Positions 1 through 9,449 of a stretch of DNA of 49,809 nt are shown piece after piece; within the stretch, counting starts at the first letter, position 1, and each line of letters begins with the position of its first letter. This DNA comes from Chitinophaga pinensis. Lineage in GTDB: Bacteria > Bacteroidota > Bacteroidia > Chitinophagales > UBA10324. Position numbers and translations under genes: made by a program. The notes under the pieces are model-generated. The model ran no database searches. It was not told where the DNA came from and worked only from the letters and a program-made list of their open reading frames with translations. The stretch is from assembly GCA_945903305.1 (NCBI GenBank), contig CAMDOA010000015.1, positions 1 to 49,809 of the forward strand. The letters are read 5' to 3'.

Positions 1-3000
1 GAAATTTAGAAGCAACACTTGCTGTGAATCGTTTACCGCAATCGTTAAGCATACAGCATGCTTCTTTAGCAACTGCACTGAACTCAACCGGAGTCGCTTC
101 AGGATTTTTTAATGGAAAGCTGGATGAAGTCCGCATCTGGAATTATTCACGCACTCAGGCTGATATTCAGAACAACCTCGCTCTTGAAATAAGCAGCGCA
201 ACCGGATTAACAGGCCGATACAGTTTAAATGAAAATACAGGAACAGTTGCTGCTAATACCGGTTCAGCAGGAACCGCAGTAAACGGAACTTTGGTAAACA
301 CGCCTACCTGGATTGCCGGTTCAACTTTCACACCACTTAACAGCAATTCATCGTTACAATTTGGTGGAACAAATTCATATGTCACCTTTGGTAATAATGC
401 ATCGCTCGGTTTGTCGCAATATACTTTGGAATGCTGGTTCAGAAGAGAAGGAACAGGTACTACTACCAGCACAGGCACAGGAGGAGTGACAGCAATACCA
501 ATTATTTCTAAAGGAAGAAATGATGGAACTAATGGAACCACCAAAGACATTAATTATTTTCTTGGTATAAGAGCCAGCGACAATAAAATTGTTGCTGACT
601 TTGAAGAAGGCTACGGCCAGCCAGCACCCGGGTTGAATCATCCTGTTGCAGGTGTTACAGTTATCCAAACAAATGTTTGGTATCATGTTGCTGCAACTTA
701 TGACGGTGTAAACTGGAAAATTTATCTCAATGGAAATTTAGAATCAACACTTGTTGTAAATCGTGCAGTGCTGTCATTAAGTATTGAACATGCTGGAATC
801 GGAAGTGCAATGACATCAACGGGGACTGCTTCAGGATTTTTTAATGGTAGAATTGACGAGGCAAGAATATGGAATACAGCAAAAACTCAATCAGAAATTC
901 TGAACAATATTAATTCACAAATCACAACCACTCAATCCGGATTAGTTGCAAGATGGGGGATGAACGACAAATGCGCAACCACAGTTACCGGTATTGGAAC
1001 CACAACAATAAACGGAACAATTACCGGAAGCCACTGGAACTGGAACAGTGGTGCACCTTTTAATATTGGTGTGGCCTGCACAATTCCAACTGTTCTTTCC
1101 GCAACATCAATAACTTCCTCGACTGCTTTACTCAATTGGGATGCAATCGCATCAGCAAGTTCATACAATGTACAATACAGAATTGCAGGAACATCAACCT
1201 GGACCAGCACCACATCAACTGCAAATAACAAATCAATCAGTCTGCTTAGTTCCTCATCAAATTATGAATGGCAGGTTCAAAGTGTTTGCGCTTCAGGTAC
1301 AAGTAGTTTTTCATCTTCATCAGCATTCACCACACTTTCACCTTGTTCAATTCTGGTAAACCTGATTTCATCGTCCATCACTTCAAATTCCGCTCAACTA
1401 AATTGGACTGGTTCAACAGGAGCTACCGGATATAATATTCAATACAAAGTAGCAGGAACTTCAACATGGACCGCAACTACTTCATCAACAAATACCAATT
1501 TAATTAGTGGGTTATCGGCATCTTCCATTTATGATTGGCAGGTACAGAGTATTTGTGGTATAGAGATTAGCAGTTGGTCTTCAGTGCAAACATTTACTAC
1601 AGGTACTTCTGTATCATTTACAGATTCCTTAGTTGCAACAAATGCAGTTTGGAAATATCTTGATAATGGAACAAACCAGGGCACTGCATGGACTTCAACT
1701 TCATTCAACGATGGAACATGGGCATCCGTAGCGGCACAATTAGGTTATGGTGATGGTGATGAAGTAACAGTGGTGAGTTACGGGCCAAGTTCAACTGCAA
1801 AATATATAACTACTTATTTCAGAAAAACATTTACTGTTTCTAATCCTTCGGCTTATAATTTTTTAAAAATGCAATTGATGCGCGATGATGGCGCAGTGGT
1901 TTACATTAATGGTGTGGAAGTTTTCAGAAGCAATATGCCGACTGGAACAATTTCATATACAACCCTTTCACCGGTTGCTGCTGCAGGAGCAGAAGAATCA
2001 ACTTACTTCAATACCGATTTAAATATATCATCACTTATTTCTGGGACAAATGTTATTGCGGTTGAAGTACATCAGAATGCTGCCACAAGTTCTGATGTTA
2101 GTTTTAAATTAAGGTTAGTAGCAAGATTTTCTGTTCAAAGTTCTGTTCTAATTCGGGGAGCTTATTTAAATTCTGTTACACCAATTGGAATTGTTATTCG
2201 TTGGCGAACTGATATTGCAACGGACAGTAAAGTTTCATTCGGAACAACTTTGGGTTCATACACTTCTTCAACAACAAATTCCACTGTTACAACAGAACAT
2301 ATTGTTCAGCTGAACGGACTTTCATCAGCCACAAAATATTATTATCAAATCGGAAACAGCAACACGGTATTGCAGGGCGACGCTGAAAATTATTTTAGTA
2401 CATCACCAGTATCAGGCAGTTTAACACCTGTTCGCATTTGGGCACTTGGTGATTTTGGTGCCGCCACAACCATTGAAGCTGCTGTACGAGATGCGTACAT
2501 GAATTACACCGGTTCAACTTATACCAATCTGTTTATCTGGCTTGGTGATAATGCTTATGAAACAGGAACAGATGCAAATTATCAAACGAATGTTTTTGGT
2601 TATTTCGGAAGTCAGTTTAAACATTTTCCGGTTTTGCCTGCACCTGGAAATCATGATTATGCAAATGTTGGTTATCAAAGCGCTTCTGCTCTAACAACAA
2701 ATTGGCCTTATTACGACAACTTTACTATGCCTATTGCAGCTGAAGCCGGAGGTGTTGCATCCGGTTCTGAAAAATACTATTCATACAATTATGCGAATAT
2801 TCACTTCATAACTTTAGATAGTTATGGAGCATTAAATAATTCTTCGAGCCCTATGTATCAATGGCTTGTTTCGGATTTAGCAGCAAATACACAACGATGG
2901 ACCATTGTTTATTGGCATCATCCACCATATACAAAAGGAACTCACAACAGTGATTCAGATGCAGAACTGATTGCCATGCGGCAAAACATTATTCCACTGC

Positions 3001-3656
3001 TTGAGCAATATCATGTTGATCTGGTGCTAACCGGACATTCGCATGTAAACGAAAGAAGTTATTTAATCAAAGGGCATTATGGTTTAGCTAACACTTTCAC
3101 TCCAGCTATGAAAGTGAATACAGCAACAAACACATTTACAAAAACACCGCCTTACGATGGAACTATTTATGTAGTGGCTGGCACAGGTGGCAAAGCACCG
3201 GGTGGTCCACAATCAGGATGGCCAATGCCTTGTATGGCTTTTTCGAACAACACACTTAATTGCAGTGTTGTGTTGGACATTAATGGCGATAATCTTTCCT
3301 GCAAATTCATTGCAACTGATGGCAGCATTCCTGATCAGTTTACCATTACAAAAACCGGAGCAGGAAGATACGATGCTTCAGATGGTGAAAGTTTATTGGG
3401 ACTGAATGTTTTTCCAAATCCGTCAAGTGATGAGTTTACGGTTTTTTATGAATTAATGCAGGAAGGAAATGTTAGTTTGCAGTTAATGGATATTACCGGT
3501 AGAGAAATTAAAGGAAGTAATCGAACAGTTTTTCAAAACACAGGAGGTTATCAGATGCACTTCAATAAATGCCAATTGAATTTAGCAAGTGGCATTTACT
3601 TGTTCAGTATTTCGGTGAACGAAAAAAAATATTTGAGAAAAGTGGTGATTGAATAA
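1..3656 (+). CDS. 5'-truncated secreted LamG/FN3/purple acid phosphatase-like metallophosphoesterase with T9SS sorting domain
   Basis: The reading frame is open to the window edge and its first codons match the inside of a repeat, so the true start lies upstream. A GTG at 24 is not the real start. Residue numbers count from that GTG. The order is: tail of one LamG domain (1-50), a complete LamG domain (about 112-295), two fibronectin type III domains (about 355-530), a jelly-roll-like domain (about 533-707), a purple acid phosphatase N-domain-like Ig fold (about 710-790), then a calcineurin-like phosphoesterase. Metal-site motifs are visible: GDFG near 809, GDNAY near 841, GNHDY with His877, WHHPPY with His965/966, and GHSHVNE with His1005/His1007. 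A type A sorting domain with FPNPS follows near 1130. Likely an exported or surface phosphohydrolase; the substrate is unknown. The two LamG units share a near-identical GFFNG..DE.RIWN ending. Confidence 0.87.
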   Translation, partial: NLEATLAVNRLPQSLSIQHASLATALNSTGVASGFFNGKLDEVRIWNYSRTQADIQNNLALEISSATGLTGRYSLNENTGTVAANTGSAGTAVNGTLVNTPTWIAGSTFTPLNSNSSLQFGGTNSYVTFGNNASLGLSQYTLECWFRREGTGTTTSTGTGGVTAIPIISKGRNDGTNGTTKDINYFLGIRASDNKIVADFEEGYGQPAPGLNHPVAGVTVIQTNVWYHVAATYDGVNWKIYLNGNLESTLVVNRAVLSLSIEHAGIGSAMTSTGTASGFFNGRIDEARIWNTAKTQSEILNNINSQITTTQSGLVARWGMNDKCATTVTGIGTTTINGTITGSHWNWNSGAPFNIGVACTIPTVLSATSITSSTALLNWDAIASASSYNVQYRIAGTSTWTSTTSTANNKSISLLSSSSNYEWQVQSVCASGTSSFSSSSAFTTLSPCSILVNLISSSITSNSAQLNWTGSTGATGYNIQYKVAGTSTWTATTSSTNTNLISGLSASSIYDWQVQSICGIEISSWSSVQTFTTGTSVSFTDSLVATNAVWKYLDNGTNQGTAWTSTSFNDGTWASVAAQLGYGDGDEVTVVSYGPSSTAKYITTYFRKTFTVSNPSAYNFLKMQLMRDDGAVVYINGVEVFRSNMPTGTISYTTLSPVAAAGAEESTYFNTDLNISSLISGTNVIAVEVHQNAATSSDVSFKLRLVARFSVQSSVLIRGAYLNSVTPIGIVIRWRTDIATDSKVSFGTTLGSYTSSTTNSTVTTEHIVQLNGLSSATKYYYQIGNSNTVLQGDAENYFSTSPVSGSLTPVRIWALGDFGAATTIEAAVRDAYMNYTGSTYTNLFIWLGDNAYETGTDANYQTNVFGYFGSQFKHFPVLPAPGNHDYANVGYQSASALTTNWPYYDNFTMPIAAEAGGVASGSEKYYSYNYANIHFITLDSYGALNNSSSPMYQWLVSDLAANTQRWTIVYWHHPPYTKGTHNSDSDAELIAMRQNIIPLLEQYHVDLVLTGHSHVNERSYLIKGHYGLANTFTPAMKVNTATNTFTKTPPYDGTIYVVAGTGGKAPGGPQSGWPMPCMAFSNNTLNCSVVLDINGDNLSCKFIATDGSIPDQFTITKTGAGRYDASDGESLLGLNVFPNPSSDEFTVFYELMQEGNVSLQLMDITGREIKGSNRTVFQNTGGYQMHFNKCQLNLASGIYLFSISVNEKKYLRKVVIE

Positions 3657-3760
3657 ACAATTTTATTTCACTTCATATGATAGGTACAATTGAATAAGAA
3701 TTAAAATCAATTCCTTTTGCTTTTTTCTTCAAAGCTTGTACACTTATCTTAAAACAAGTT

Positions 3761-4693
3761 TTATGATTTCACTATATTTTTTCTGAATACTTCACCCTTT
3801 TCGTTTTTAAATTCAAGCAGGTATAATCCAACGGGTAATTTTTCAATATCTAATAAATAGGATTGAAGGCCAGAAATGTTTTTTGTCAATATTATTTTAC
3901 CTGTTGAAGAAATAACTTGTAGTTGTTCGAAAGAACCCGGTTTATTAAAATTAATTTTTATAATTCCATCAGTTGGGTTTGGAAATATATTAATTCCAAT
4001 AATTTTATCATCAGGAGTTTCAACCGAAGTAGCGAAATCAATAATTACTTGATCAACAAAAAATATTCCGCCAGCTAATGCCGAATCAGGGTTTGATGAG
4101 AAAAAAGCCACAACTATTGAATCGGGATTAACTGCTGCATTCCAATCACTGATTGCTACTTCAAATAATTCATATCCACCTGCAAGAGGTAATTTCTTTA
4201 TTCCAAATCCAATAGTATCAGGTGCGTTAAGAGAGGCATTCCATTTTTTATTAATTACAATTACCCAGGCAGAATCGCCGGAAGTAACTGAAGAAAATTT
4301 ATAGAAACCCCTTACATTAATTGGTTTTCCGGTTACAGTTTGACCTCCTGTTATTGGGAAAATTGTGTATGAAGGCGAAGTTTCAGTTTTTGCTTTACCG
4401 CATACTAATCCACCGGCCCTGTTAGTGCCGAATACATTTAAAGTTCTGATTTGCGAAGCAAAATTTCCGCTGTGAGAATCGGTTGTTTTTGAAATTCCGG
4501 CCCCTATAAACTCAGTTACAGGATTAGTTGATGACCAATCAGTAGGTTGCAGCCAATTAAAAGGGGCTGGTGAACCTGATGAATCCCATTGTTCAAATCC
4601 AGCATTTGGAATAACAATTTGCGCCTGAGAGATAGAAACCAACCCAATTACATTGACAACTAAGCATGTAAATTGTTTTAAAAAATTTTTCAT
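3761..4693 (-). CDS. Secreted protein with T9SS type A sorting domain (PCMD/CBM-like N-terminal part)
   Basis: This 310-residue protein has a signal peptide ending near residue 25 (SISQAQ). The following segment has an N-x-GFE-x-W pattern and a Trp-rich stretch resembling the PCMD/carbohydrate-binding-like domains common in Bacteroidota outer-surface proteins. The last 80 residues form a type A sorting domain containing FPNPTDG near residue 235 and a terminal strand ending in basic residues. It should cross the inner membrane by Sec and the outer membrane by T9SS. It is the last of three co-oriented T9SS cargo genes and is separated from the previous one by a hairpin terminator. No catalytic residues were recognised, so a binding role is only inferred. 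Confidence 0.8.
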   Translation of the reverse strand: MKNFLKQFTCLVVNVIGLVSISQAQIVIPNAGFEQWDSSGSPAPFNWLQPTDWSSTNPVTEFIGAGISKTTDSHSGNFASQIRTLNVFGTNRAGGLVCGKAKTETSPSYTIFPITGGQTVTGKPINVRGFYKFSSVTSGDSAWVIVINKKWNASLNAPDTIGFGIKKLPLAGGYELFEVAISDWNAAVNPDSIVVAFFSSNPDSALAGGIFFVDQVIIDFATSVETPDDKIIGINIFPNPTDGIIKINFNKPGSFEQLQVISSTGKIILTKNISGLQSYLLDIEKLPVGLYLLEFKNEKGEVFRKNIVKS

Positions 4694-4728
4694 GACGGTT
4701 AAACTTTGTTTAGCTAATCAGTGCTTTT

Positions 4729-4764
4729 TAAAAAATAATTTTACTATGGGATTACATAGTAAAA
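4729..4764 (-). terminator. Intrinsic terminator downstream of the 256-residue T9SS protein gene
   Basis: A perfect 10-bp inverted repeat, TTTTACTATG (4739-4748) and CATAGTAAAA (4755-4764), encloses a 6-nt loop. Read on the minus strand it is followed by a T-rich tract. It lies 44 bp past the stop at 4808 and before the start at 4693, so it separates the two T9SS genes transcriptionally. The stem is AT-rich and therefore weak. Confidence 0.6.
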
Positions 4765-4807
4765 AAATTCTAACTTCATTTAACAACGAAAAAGTATTAA
4801 CGAAAAT

Positions 4808-5578
4808 TTATTTTCTGTCAATAATTAATCGACGGGTTAACGAACCTGCGGATGTACTTACTGAATAAAAATAAACGCCTTCTGATAATGACGAAGCATC
4901 ATAATTTATTGTATTGATACCACTTTTTGCATCAATGTATTTTTCATAAAGTACATTACCAATCAAATCAAAAACTTTAAATGTTGCATAACCTTTTGCT
5001 GGCATGTTAAATGAAATATTTGTTTTATAGTTGAAAGGATTCGGAAAATTTTGTGATAAATCAAATTTGCTGTTACTTATTGAAGGAACAGCGGTATTGG
5101 GTTCAACCACAATTTTATAATAAGTGATTGTGTAGGATTGTGTTAAAGGTTGTGTGGTTCCTGTTATGTGAGCATGTGCAGTTACTGCAACAGCTAAATT
5201 GTATGTGCCGGCGCTTCCAATAGAAGGAGTACCTGTTAAGTTGATGCAACTTACACTGCCACCCGGAAAAATGCCATTAGCTGGATTTGGAACATAAGTA
5301 AACGGAGAAATATTGGGAATTGTGCTTAAACCGGTTACACCTGTTATTGTAATATCATCAATCGTAACGGGAATTGTGCCCTGATAAAGTGTATCCAATG
5401 GAGCTTTAAATTGAATGGTAGCATCGTATGCAACTCCTTCAAAAGCATGAGGAAGATTGGTTACGCTGTCTGGTGATATTCCTGTTCCGCCCCCAGTAGG
5501 CCAAGATGGAGTACATTGTCCCCAGCTTTTTATTCCCATAGTAAAAATCAGTATTACCGCGAGTAAAGTTTGTTTCAT
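4808..5578 (-). CDS. Secreted protein with T9SS type A sorting domain, function unknown
   Basis: This 256-residue protein has a signal peptide ending near SWGQ. The mature part is Gly/Thr/Pro-rich, with beta-sandwich-like strands and a pair of cysteines spaced like those in a secreted Ig-like domain. From about residue 170 the canonical NFPNPFN sorting-domain start appears, followed by the VFDLIGN and EGVYFYS strands typical of this domain. A well-formed Bacteroidota promoter precedes it (5640-5669). It probably acts at the cell surface or is released. I recognise no enzymatic motif. Its upstream neighbour (5678-7462) begins with a similar Ig-like theme (the words 'PCPG/IYPNP..GTQG'), so they may be distantly related cargo proteins. 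Confidence 0.8.
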   Translation of the reverse strand: MKQTLLAVILIFTMGIKSWGQCTPSWPTGGGTGISPDSVTNLPHAFEGVAYDATIQFKAPLDTLYQGTIPVTIDDITITGVTGLSTIPNISPFTYVPNPANGIFPGGSVSCINLTGTPSIGSAGTYNLAVAVTAHAHITGTTQPLTQSYTITYYKIVVEPNTAVPSISNSKFDLSQNFPNPFNYKTNISFNMPAKGYATFKVFDLIGNVLYEKYIDAKSGINTINYDASSLSEGVYFYSVSTSAGSLTRRLIIDRK

Positions 5579-5639
5579 CTATGAATCATTTTTCGTTTGC
5601 AATGTAGCAATTTTATTAAATCTATAAATTTTGCCTGTC

Positions 5640-5669
5640 CAAAAGTAATATTATTTGCCTCAAAAACAA
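5640..5669 (-). promoter_or_regulatory. Bacteroidota-type promoter for the 256-residue T9SS protein
   Basis: On the minus strand TTG (5669-5667) is followed by exactly 19 bases and then TACTTTTG (5647-5640), which matches the Bacteroidota consensus TTG-N19-TAnnTTTG. It sits 62 bases before the ATG at 5578 and starts just past the stop of the upstream gene. This is the best-formed promoter seen in the window. Confidence 0.65.
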
Positions 5670-5677
5670 GTCAGGCA

Positions 5678-7462
5678 TCATCTCTGAACGATAATTTTTC
5701 TATTTATCACTTTTTTATCAGATTGAATTTTTAACGAATAAATTCCATTCGTCAAGATTTTTGTATCAATTGTAAAAACATTTTTTTTCATCACGGTTGC
5801 CATTTTAATATCATATGCAATAATTTTTTTTCCGGAAATATCGTTTATTGAAACTTTTAAATTTTCAATATTGCCTTCTATTAGTTCAACATGGATAAAA
5901 TCTTGTGCAGGAACAGGATAAATTGATAGCTCGTTTTCATCATCTTCATTTATTATAAAATCAAAATTCAAATGAAATGTATCAGAACTTCTTTGACAAC
6001 CTAATTCATCAATAGCAATTAAATAATAGTCGCCTGTTTGTGTATAAACATATACCGAACTTGTAGCTCCTGAAATTGGTAATCCATTTAAACACCACTG
6101 TAAATTGTACTGGGTTAAAAAAGCAGTGAGCGTATCATTTGAAATCTGAAAATTAATAGCTGGTAACGCTGGTAATTCTGTGATAATAACTGAATCAGAA
6201 TAGGAGGCACATCCATCAGTATTTATAACAGTAACAGCAAATGCACCAGTTTCAGTAACTGAAATCTGATTATTTGTTCCGTTGATAATTTCCAAACCAT
6301 TTTGAATCCATTGAACGGCATCACCATTGCTGTTGCTAATTGATAAGCTAACACTATCGCCAAAACAAATAGAATCATTTGGCGAAATAGAAATTACAGG
6401 AATAACCGGCGAATTTGAAATATGAATAATCGAAGTATCATTAAAAGTGGAAAGTATTGTTGTTCCGATATTTAAAGAACCGCTTGTACCACCAGCGCCA
6501 TTGTATGGGAAATTTCCAGCTGCATTTCCGTTAAAAGCAAATGAGCCGAGATTATCGTTTGCCGAAATAACATCAATATCCCAAATAGTTATTGAATATG
6601 GTGGGTTACTTAATGCAATGTTTAAACCATTCCAACTACCAGAATTTTGATCGGTTAACTCGGGTGAGGTATACAAAGTATTTCCGCCGGCATCGGTAAT
6701 AACGGCTACTAAATCTGGATCGCCCTGACAACCGAAAATATTTGGCTCCTCCACATCGCCACACCAATTGTTGTTTACCGAATTCACTGCAATATCGGTT
6801 AATATAAATCCGAGAATTTCTGTTTGAAGGGTTACTTCATAATTACCCGAATCAGTATAAGTTTGTGTTTCGCTTATTTGTGTTCCTGTATTTCCATTTC
6901 CAAAATCCCAGTTATAAGTTACCGGATTTGTTGCGCTTGTTATAAGTGCCAAAAAATCAATTGTCGCAGAATCGCAGCCACCAAGAGGAGTATAAGAAAA
7001 TCCACTATTGCCTCCTGAAGCAGGCAAAATTGTAACAACTATATCAATAGTTGAATACTGATCACCAACCGGAAAAGGAAAATTTGCAACCACATTTACT
7101 GCAACTGTAAAAGTTCCGGTTTGCAATGGAATTCCACAAACTTTTACACAACCGTAAATACTTACTTGAGGATCGTATTGGCAACCATTTCCGGTGCTGT
7201 TGCACTGCCAGTTTAAACCAAAGGGAAGATTATTTACTCCTAAAATTTTAAAATAGTTAACAGTAAATCCGCTTGTATCTGTAAACATGACAAAGGTTAC
7301 ATCCTGATCATAAGGCTGCCCCTGCGTTCCATCAGGCAAAGGATTGGGATAAATGCCCGGTGATGTAAATCCGGTATTAATTAAACACCCCGGACACTGT
7401 GCAGAAATTTCGGTTGTAAAAATTAAATTGAAAAGAAAAGCCGTGAGTAAAAATCGTTTCAT
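5678..7462 (-). CDS. Secreted PKD/Ig-like multidomain protein with T9SS sorting domain
   Basis: This 594-residue protein has a signal peptide ending near EISAQ. The first 150 residues are an Ig-like segment with several Cys residues. A PKD-type domain follows (about 180-220) with YNWDFGNG and a following TYTDSGNYEVTL strand. Residues about 245-330 contain DPDLV and a later WDIDV..NDNLG stretch that resembles a C2-like calcium-binding fold. Two Ig-like repeats come next (about 360-500), each with a central WxxNGxxI pattern, and the last 80 residues are a type A sorting domain with IYPVP. The architecture suggests an adhesin or matrix protein rather than an enzyme. It is divergent from the alkB-like gene at 7595. 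Confidence 0.82.
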   Translation of the reverse strand: MKRFLLTAFLFNLIFTTEISAQCPGCLINTGFTSPGIYPNPLPDGTQGQPYDQDVTFVMFTDTSGFTVNYFKILGVNNLPFGLNWQCNSTGNGCQYDPQVSIYGCVKVCGIPLQTGTFTVAVNVVANFPFPVGDQYSTIDIVVTILPASGGNSGFSYTPLGGCDSATIDFLALITSATNPVTYNWDFGNGNTGTQISETQTYTDSGNYEVTLQTEILGFILTDIAVNSVNNNWCGDVEEPNIFGCQGDPDLVAVITDAGGNTLYTSPELTDQNSGSWNGLNIALSNPPYSITIWDIDVISANDNLGSFAFNGNAAGNFPYNGAGGTSGSLNIGTTILSTFNDTSIIHISNSPVIPVISISPNDSICFGDSVSLSISNSNGDAVQWIQNGLEIINGTNNQISVTETGAFAVTVINTDGCASYSDSVIITELPALPAINFQISNDTLTAFLTQYNLQWCLNGLPISGATSSVYVYTQTGDYYLIAIDELGCQRSSDTFHLNFDFIINEDDENELSIYPVPAQDFIHVELIEGNIENLKVSINDISGKKIIAYDIKMATVMKKNVFTIDTKILTNGIYSLKIQSDKKVINRKIIVQR

Positions 7463-7544
7463 TGGTTATTGGATTTTTCGAAATGTATAAAATGTTTTCA
7501 GTAACTGCAGTATTTTCCTGTGTGAAGATTTCAAGCGGGGTTTA

Positions 7545-7577
7545 TTGAATAAAAAAAAATTTCGCAGATTAACTTTG
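7545..7577 (+). promoter_or_regulatory. Candidate promoter for the AlkB-like gene
   Basis: TAACTTTG at 7570-7577 matches the TAnnTTTG -7 consensus exactly. A TTG occurs at 7545-7547, but the 22-base spacer is slightly longer than ideal. Transcription would begin about 10 bases before the ATG at 7595, giving a very short leader. Confidence 0.45.
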
Positions 7578-7594
7578 AAATTACATTTACAAAA

Positions 7595-8611
7595 ATGAAA
7601 TCTGCATCGGCATTCAATTATTTATTAAGTCTTTCACCGGTTCCACTGGTCATAATCGGAAATTTATCGGGTGGGATTTTTACTACGATGAATGCGTTTT
7701 ATGGATTAGTGATTCTGATTTTTTCAGAAGGATTTTTAGCTGAAAATAAAAAGGACAATCATGCCTCACCGTTTATTTCAAACCTGATTTTACTACTTCA
7801 TCCATTAACTTTAACAGCGTGTGTTATTAGTTTTATATATGGAATGCGAATTGGAATTATTTCGGAAGGTTGGATAATTACTGCTGCAATTTCAACCGGA
7901 TTAAACAGTGGAATGGCAGGCATCACATCGGCGCATGAATTAATTCATCGGAAAGAAAAATTTTTAAGAATAATCGGAATCTGGAATTTAGTATTAGTCA
8001 ACTACGGTCATTTTTATATCGAACACATAAAGTGTCATCATAAATTAGTGGGTACAAAAAAAGATCCGGCTACTGCGCGATATGGAGAATCGGTTTATCA
8101 TTTTTTTTTAAGAACTGTTCCTGCCCAATTCATCAGTTCTTTTCGAATTGAATCCAATCGGTTGCAAAATGAAAATAAATCTTCTTTCTCAATTCTAAAT
8201 TTTGTTTTAATGATTTCGATACTGGAAATCACAAGTTGCATTTTGCTGTGTTATTTTTTAGGTCCAATAGTTCTGCTTGCATTTTTACTGCACAGCTTAG
8301 TGGCCATTTTTCTTTTAGAATATACCAACTACATTGAACATTATGGTTTGGAACGGAATGAAAACGAACGGGTGAATGCTACTCACAGTTGGCAATCAGA
8401 TTTTTTATTGAGCCGGTTTTCATTGTTAGAATTATCTCGACACGCCGATCATCATTATTATGCTTCAAAACCATTTCATACTTTAAAATCTTACACCGAA
8501 AGTCCTGTTTTACCGAGTGGTTATTTCGGTTCATTTTATACAGCCCTCTTTCCACCATTGTGGTTTAAAAAAATAAATCCGATTATTGACCGCATGAAAA
8601 TTTCTTCTTAA
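7595..8611 (+). CDS. AlkB-like membrane di-iron alkane 1-monooxygenase/fatty acid hydroxylase family
   Basis: A 338-residue integral membrane protein of the alkane hydroxylase branch of the fatty-acid desaturase superfamily. All histidine motifs are present: HELIH (His114, His118), EHIKCHH (His144, His148, His149) followed by a KDPATAR stretch, NYIEHYGL (His249, the AlkB-typical HYG motif), and RHADHH (His283, His286, His287). These ligate the di-iron centre. Hydrophobic segments near 10-45, 60-105, 125-140 and 195-240 supply the membrane helices. The family hydroxylates terminal C-H bonds of alkanes or related chains using rubredoxin-delivered electrons. No rubredoxin or rubredoxin reductase gene is adjacent, so the electron donor and substrate are open. 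It is shorter than the roughly 400-residue Pseudomonas AlkB, mainly at the N-terminus. Confidence 0.9.
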   Translation: MKSASAFNYLLSLSPVPLVIIGNLSGGIFTTMNAFYGLVILIFSEGFLAENKKDNHASPFISNLILLLHPLTLTACVISFIYGMRIGIISEGWIITAAISTGLNSGMAGITSAHELIHRKEKFLRIIGIWNLVLVNYGHFYIEHIKCHHKLVGTKKDPATARYGESVYHFFLRTVPAQFISSFRIESNRLQNENKSSFSILNFVLMISILEITSCILLCYFLGPIVLLAFLLHSLVAIFLLEYTNYIEHYGLERNENERVNATHSWQSDFLLSRFSLLELSRHADHHYYASKPFHTLKSYTESPVLPSGYFGSFYTALFPPLWFKKINPIIDRMKISS

Positions 8612-8679
8612 AAAAATGTATTTCTCCTTATTATTGAAACCAATCATTCAACTCTTTCAGTTTAAATTAATTTAACACC

Positions 8680-9447
8680 ATGAAAAAAATTATTGCAATT
8701 GCTTTTCTATTGTTTTCTTTTCAATATTTAATAGCACAATCATCCGATGCACCACTGTTAGTGAAGCAGGGAAAAGATTTATTAGCCCAAACGAAGGAAG
8801 AAGATGCGCTTGAAAAATTTAAAGGCGCTTTAAAAAGCGATCCGAATAATTATGAAGCTGCCTGGCACGCAAGTTTAATGTGTTCCAGAATAGGAAACCG
8901 ACAGGCTGATGAAAATAAAAAGAAAGAATATTTTGTGGTGGCAAAACAGTATGCCGTAAAGTCTTTAAAATTAAATCCGGCCGATGCTGAATCTAATTTT
9001 GTAATGGCAGTAGCCATGGGACGAATGGCATTAATCAGCGGCTCCAAAGATAAAGTTGCCGCCAGTCGCGATATAAAAAACTATGCAGATCTTGCGATTA
9101 AATACAATCCCAATCACGCAGGCGCATGGCATGTGTTAGGAAAGTGGAATTATGAAGTGGCAAATTTAAATTTTGCCGAGCGTGCAGTTGCTAATTCATT
9201 ATTCGGTGGTTTGCCAGAAGGTGCCGATGTGAAAACAGCCATTGATTGCTACAACAAAGCCATTAGCCTCGATTCAGAAAATGTGTTGTTTTATCTTGAT
9301 TTAGCGAAGGCTTATCAAAATATTGAATTGGATCCGAAAGCCAACGAAACTTTAAAAAAAGCGCTCACTTTAAAACCCAAAGTAAAAGATGATAACAACT
9401 ATCTTTTACAATGTAAAAAAATGCTTGACGATATTCAGGCCGATTGA
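8680..9447 (+). CDS. Secreted or periplasmic TPR-repeat protein
   Basis: A 255-residue protein with a signal peptide (cleavage near YLIAQ) and tetratricopeptide repeats. One repeat lies near residues 30-65 (DALEKFKGALKSDPNNYEA), another near 120-155 (LAIKYNPNHAGAWHVLGKW), and more toward the end (CYNKAISLDSENVLFYLDLAKAY). TPR arrays mediate protein-protein contacts. The gene is separated by only two bases from the TraB/GumN gene downstream, which is then six bases from sua5, so the three form a likely operon. Similar TPR proteins are common next to TraB/GumN genes in Bacteroidota, as far as I recall; no partner can be read from sequence. Confidence 0.83.
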   Translation: MKKIIAIAFLLFSFQYLIAQSSDAPLLVKQGKDLLAQTKEEDALEKFKGALKSDPNNYEAAWHASLMCSRIGNRQADENKKKEYFVVAKQYAVKSLKLNPADAESNFVMAVAMGRMALISGSKDKVAASRDIKNYADLAIKYNPNHAGAWHVLGKWNYEVANLNFAERAVANSLFGGLPEGADVKTAIDCYNKAISLDSENVLFYLDLAKAYQNIELDPKANETLKKALTLKPKVKDDNNYLLQCKKMLDDIQAD

Positions 9448-9449
9448 AT

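Noticed and set aside
167-686. Antisense open frames of 103-127 codons opposite the first gene
   Set aside because: They lie opposite repeat-rich coding DNA, have biased composition, and carry no domain or plausible start context.
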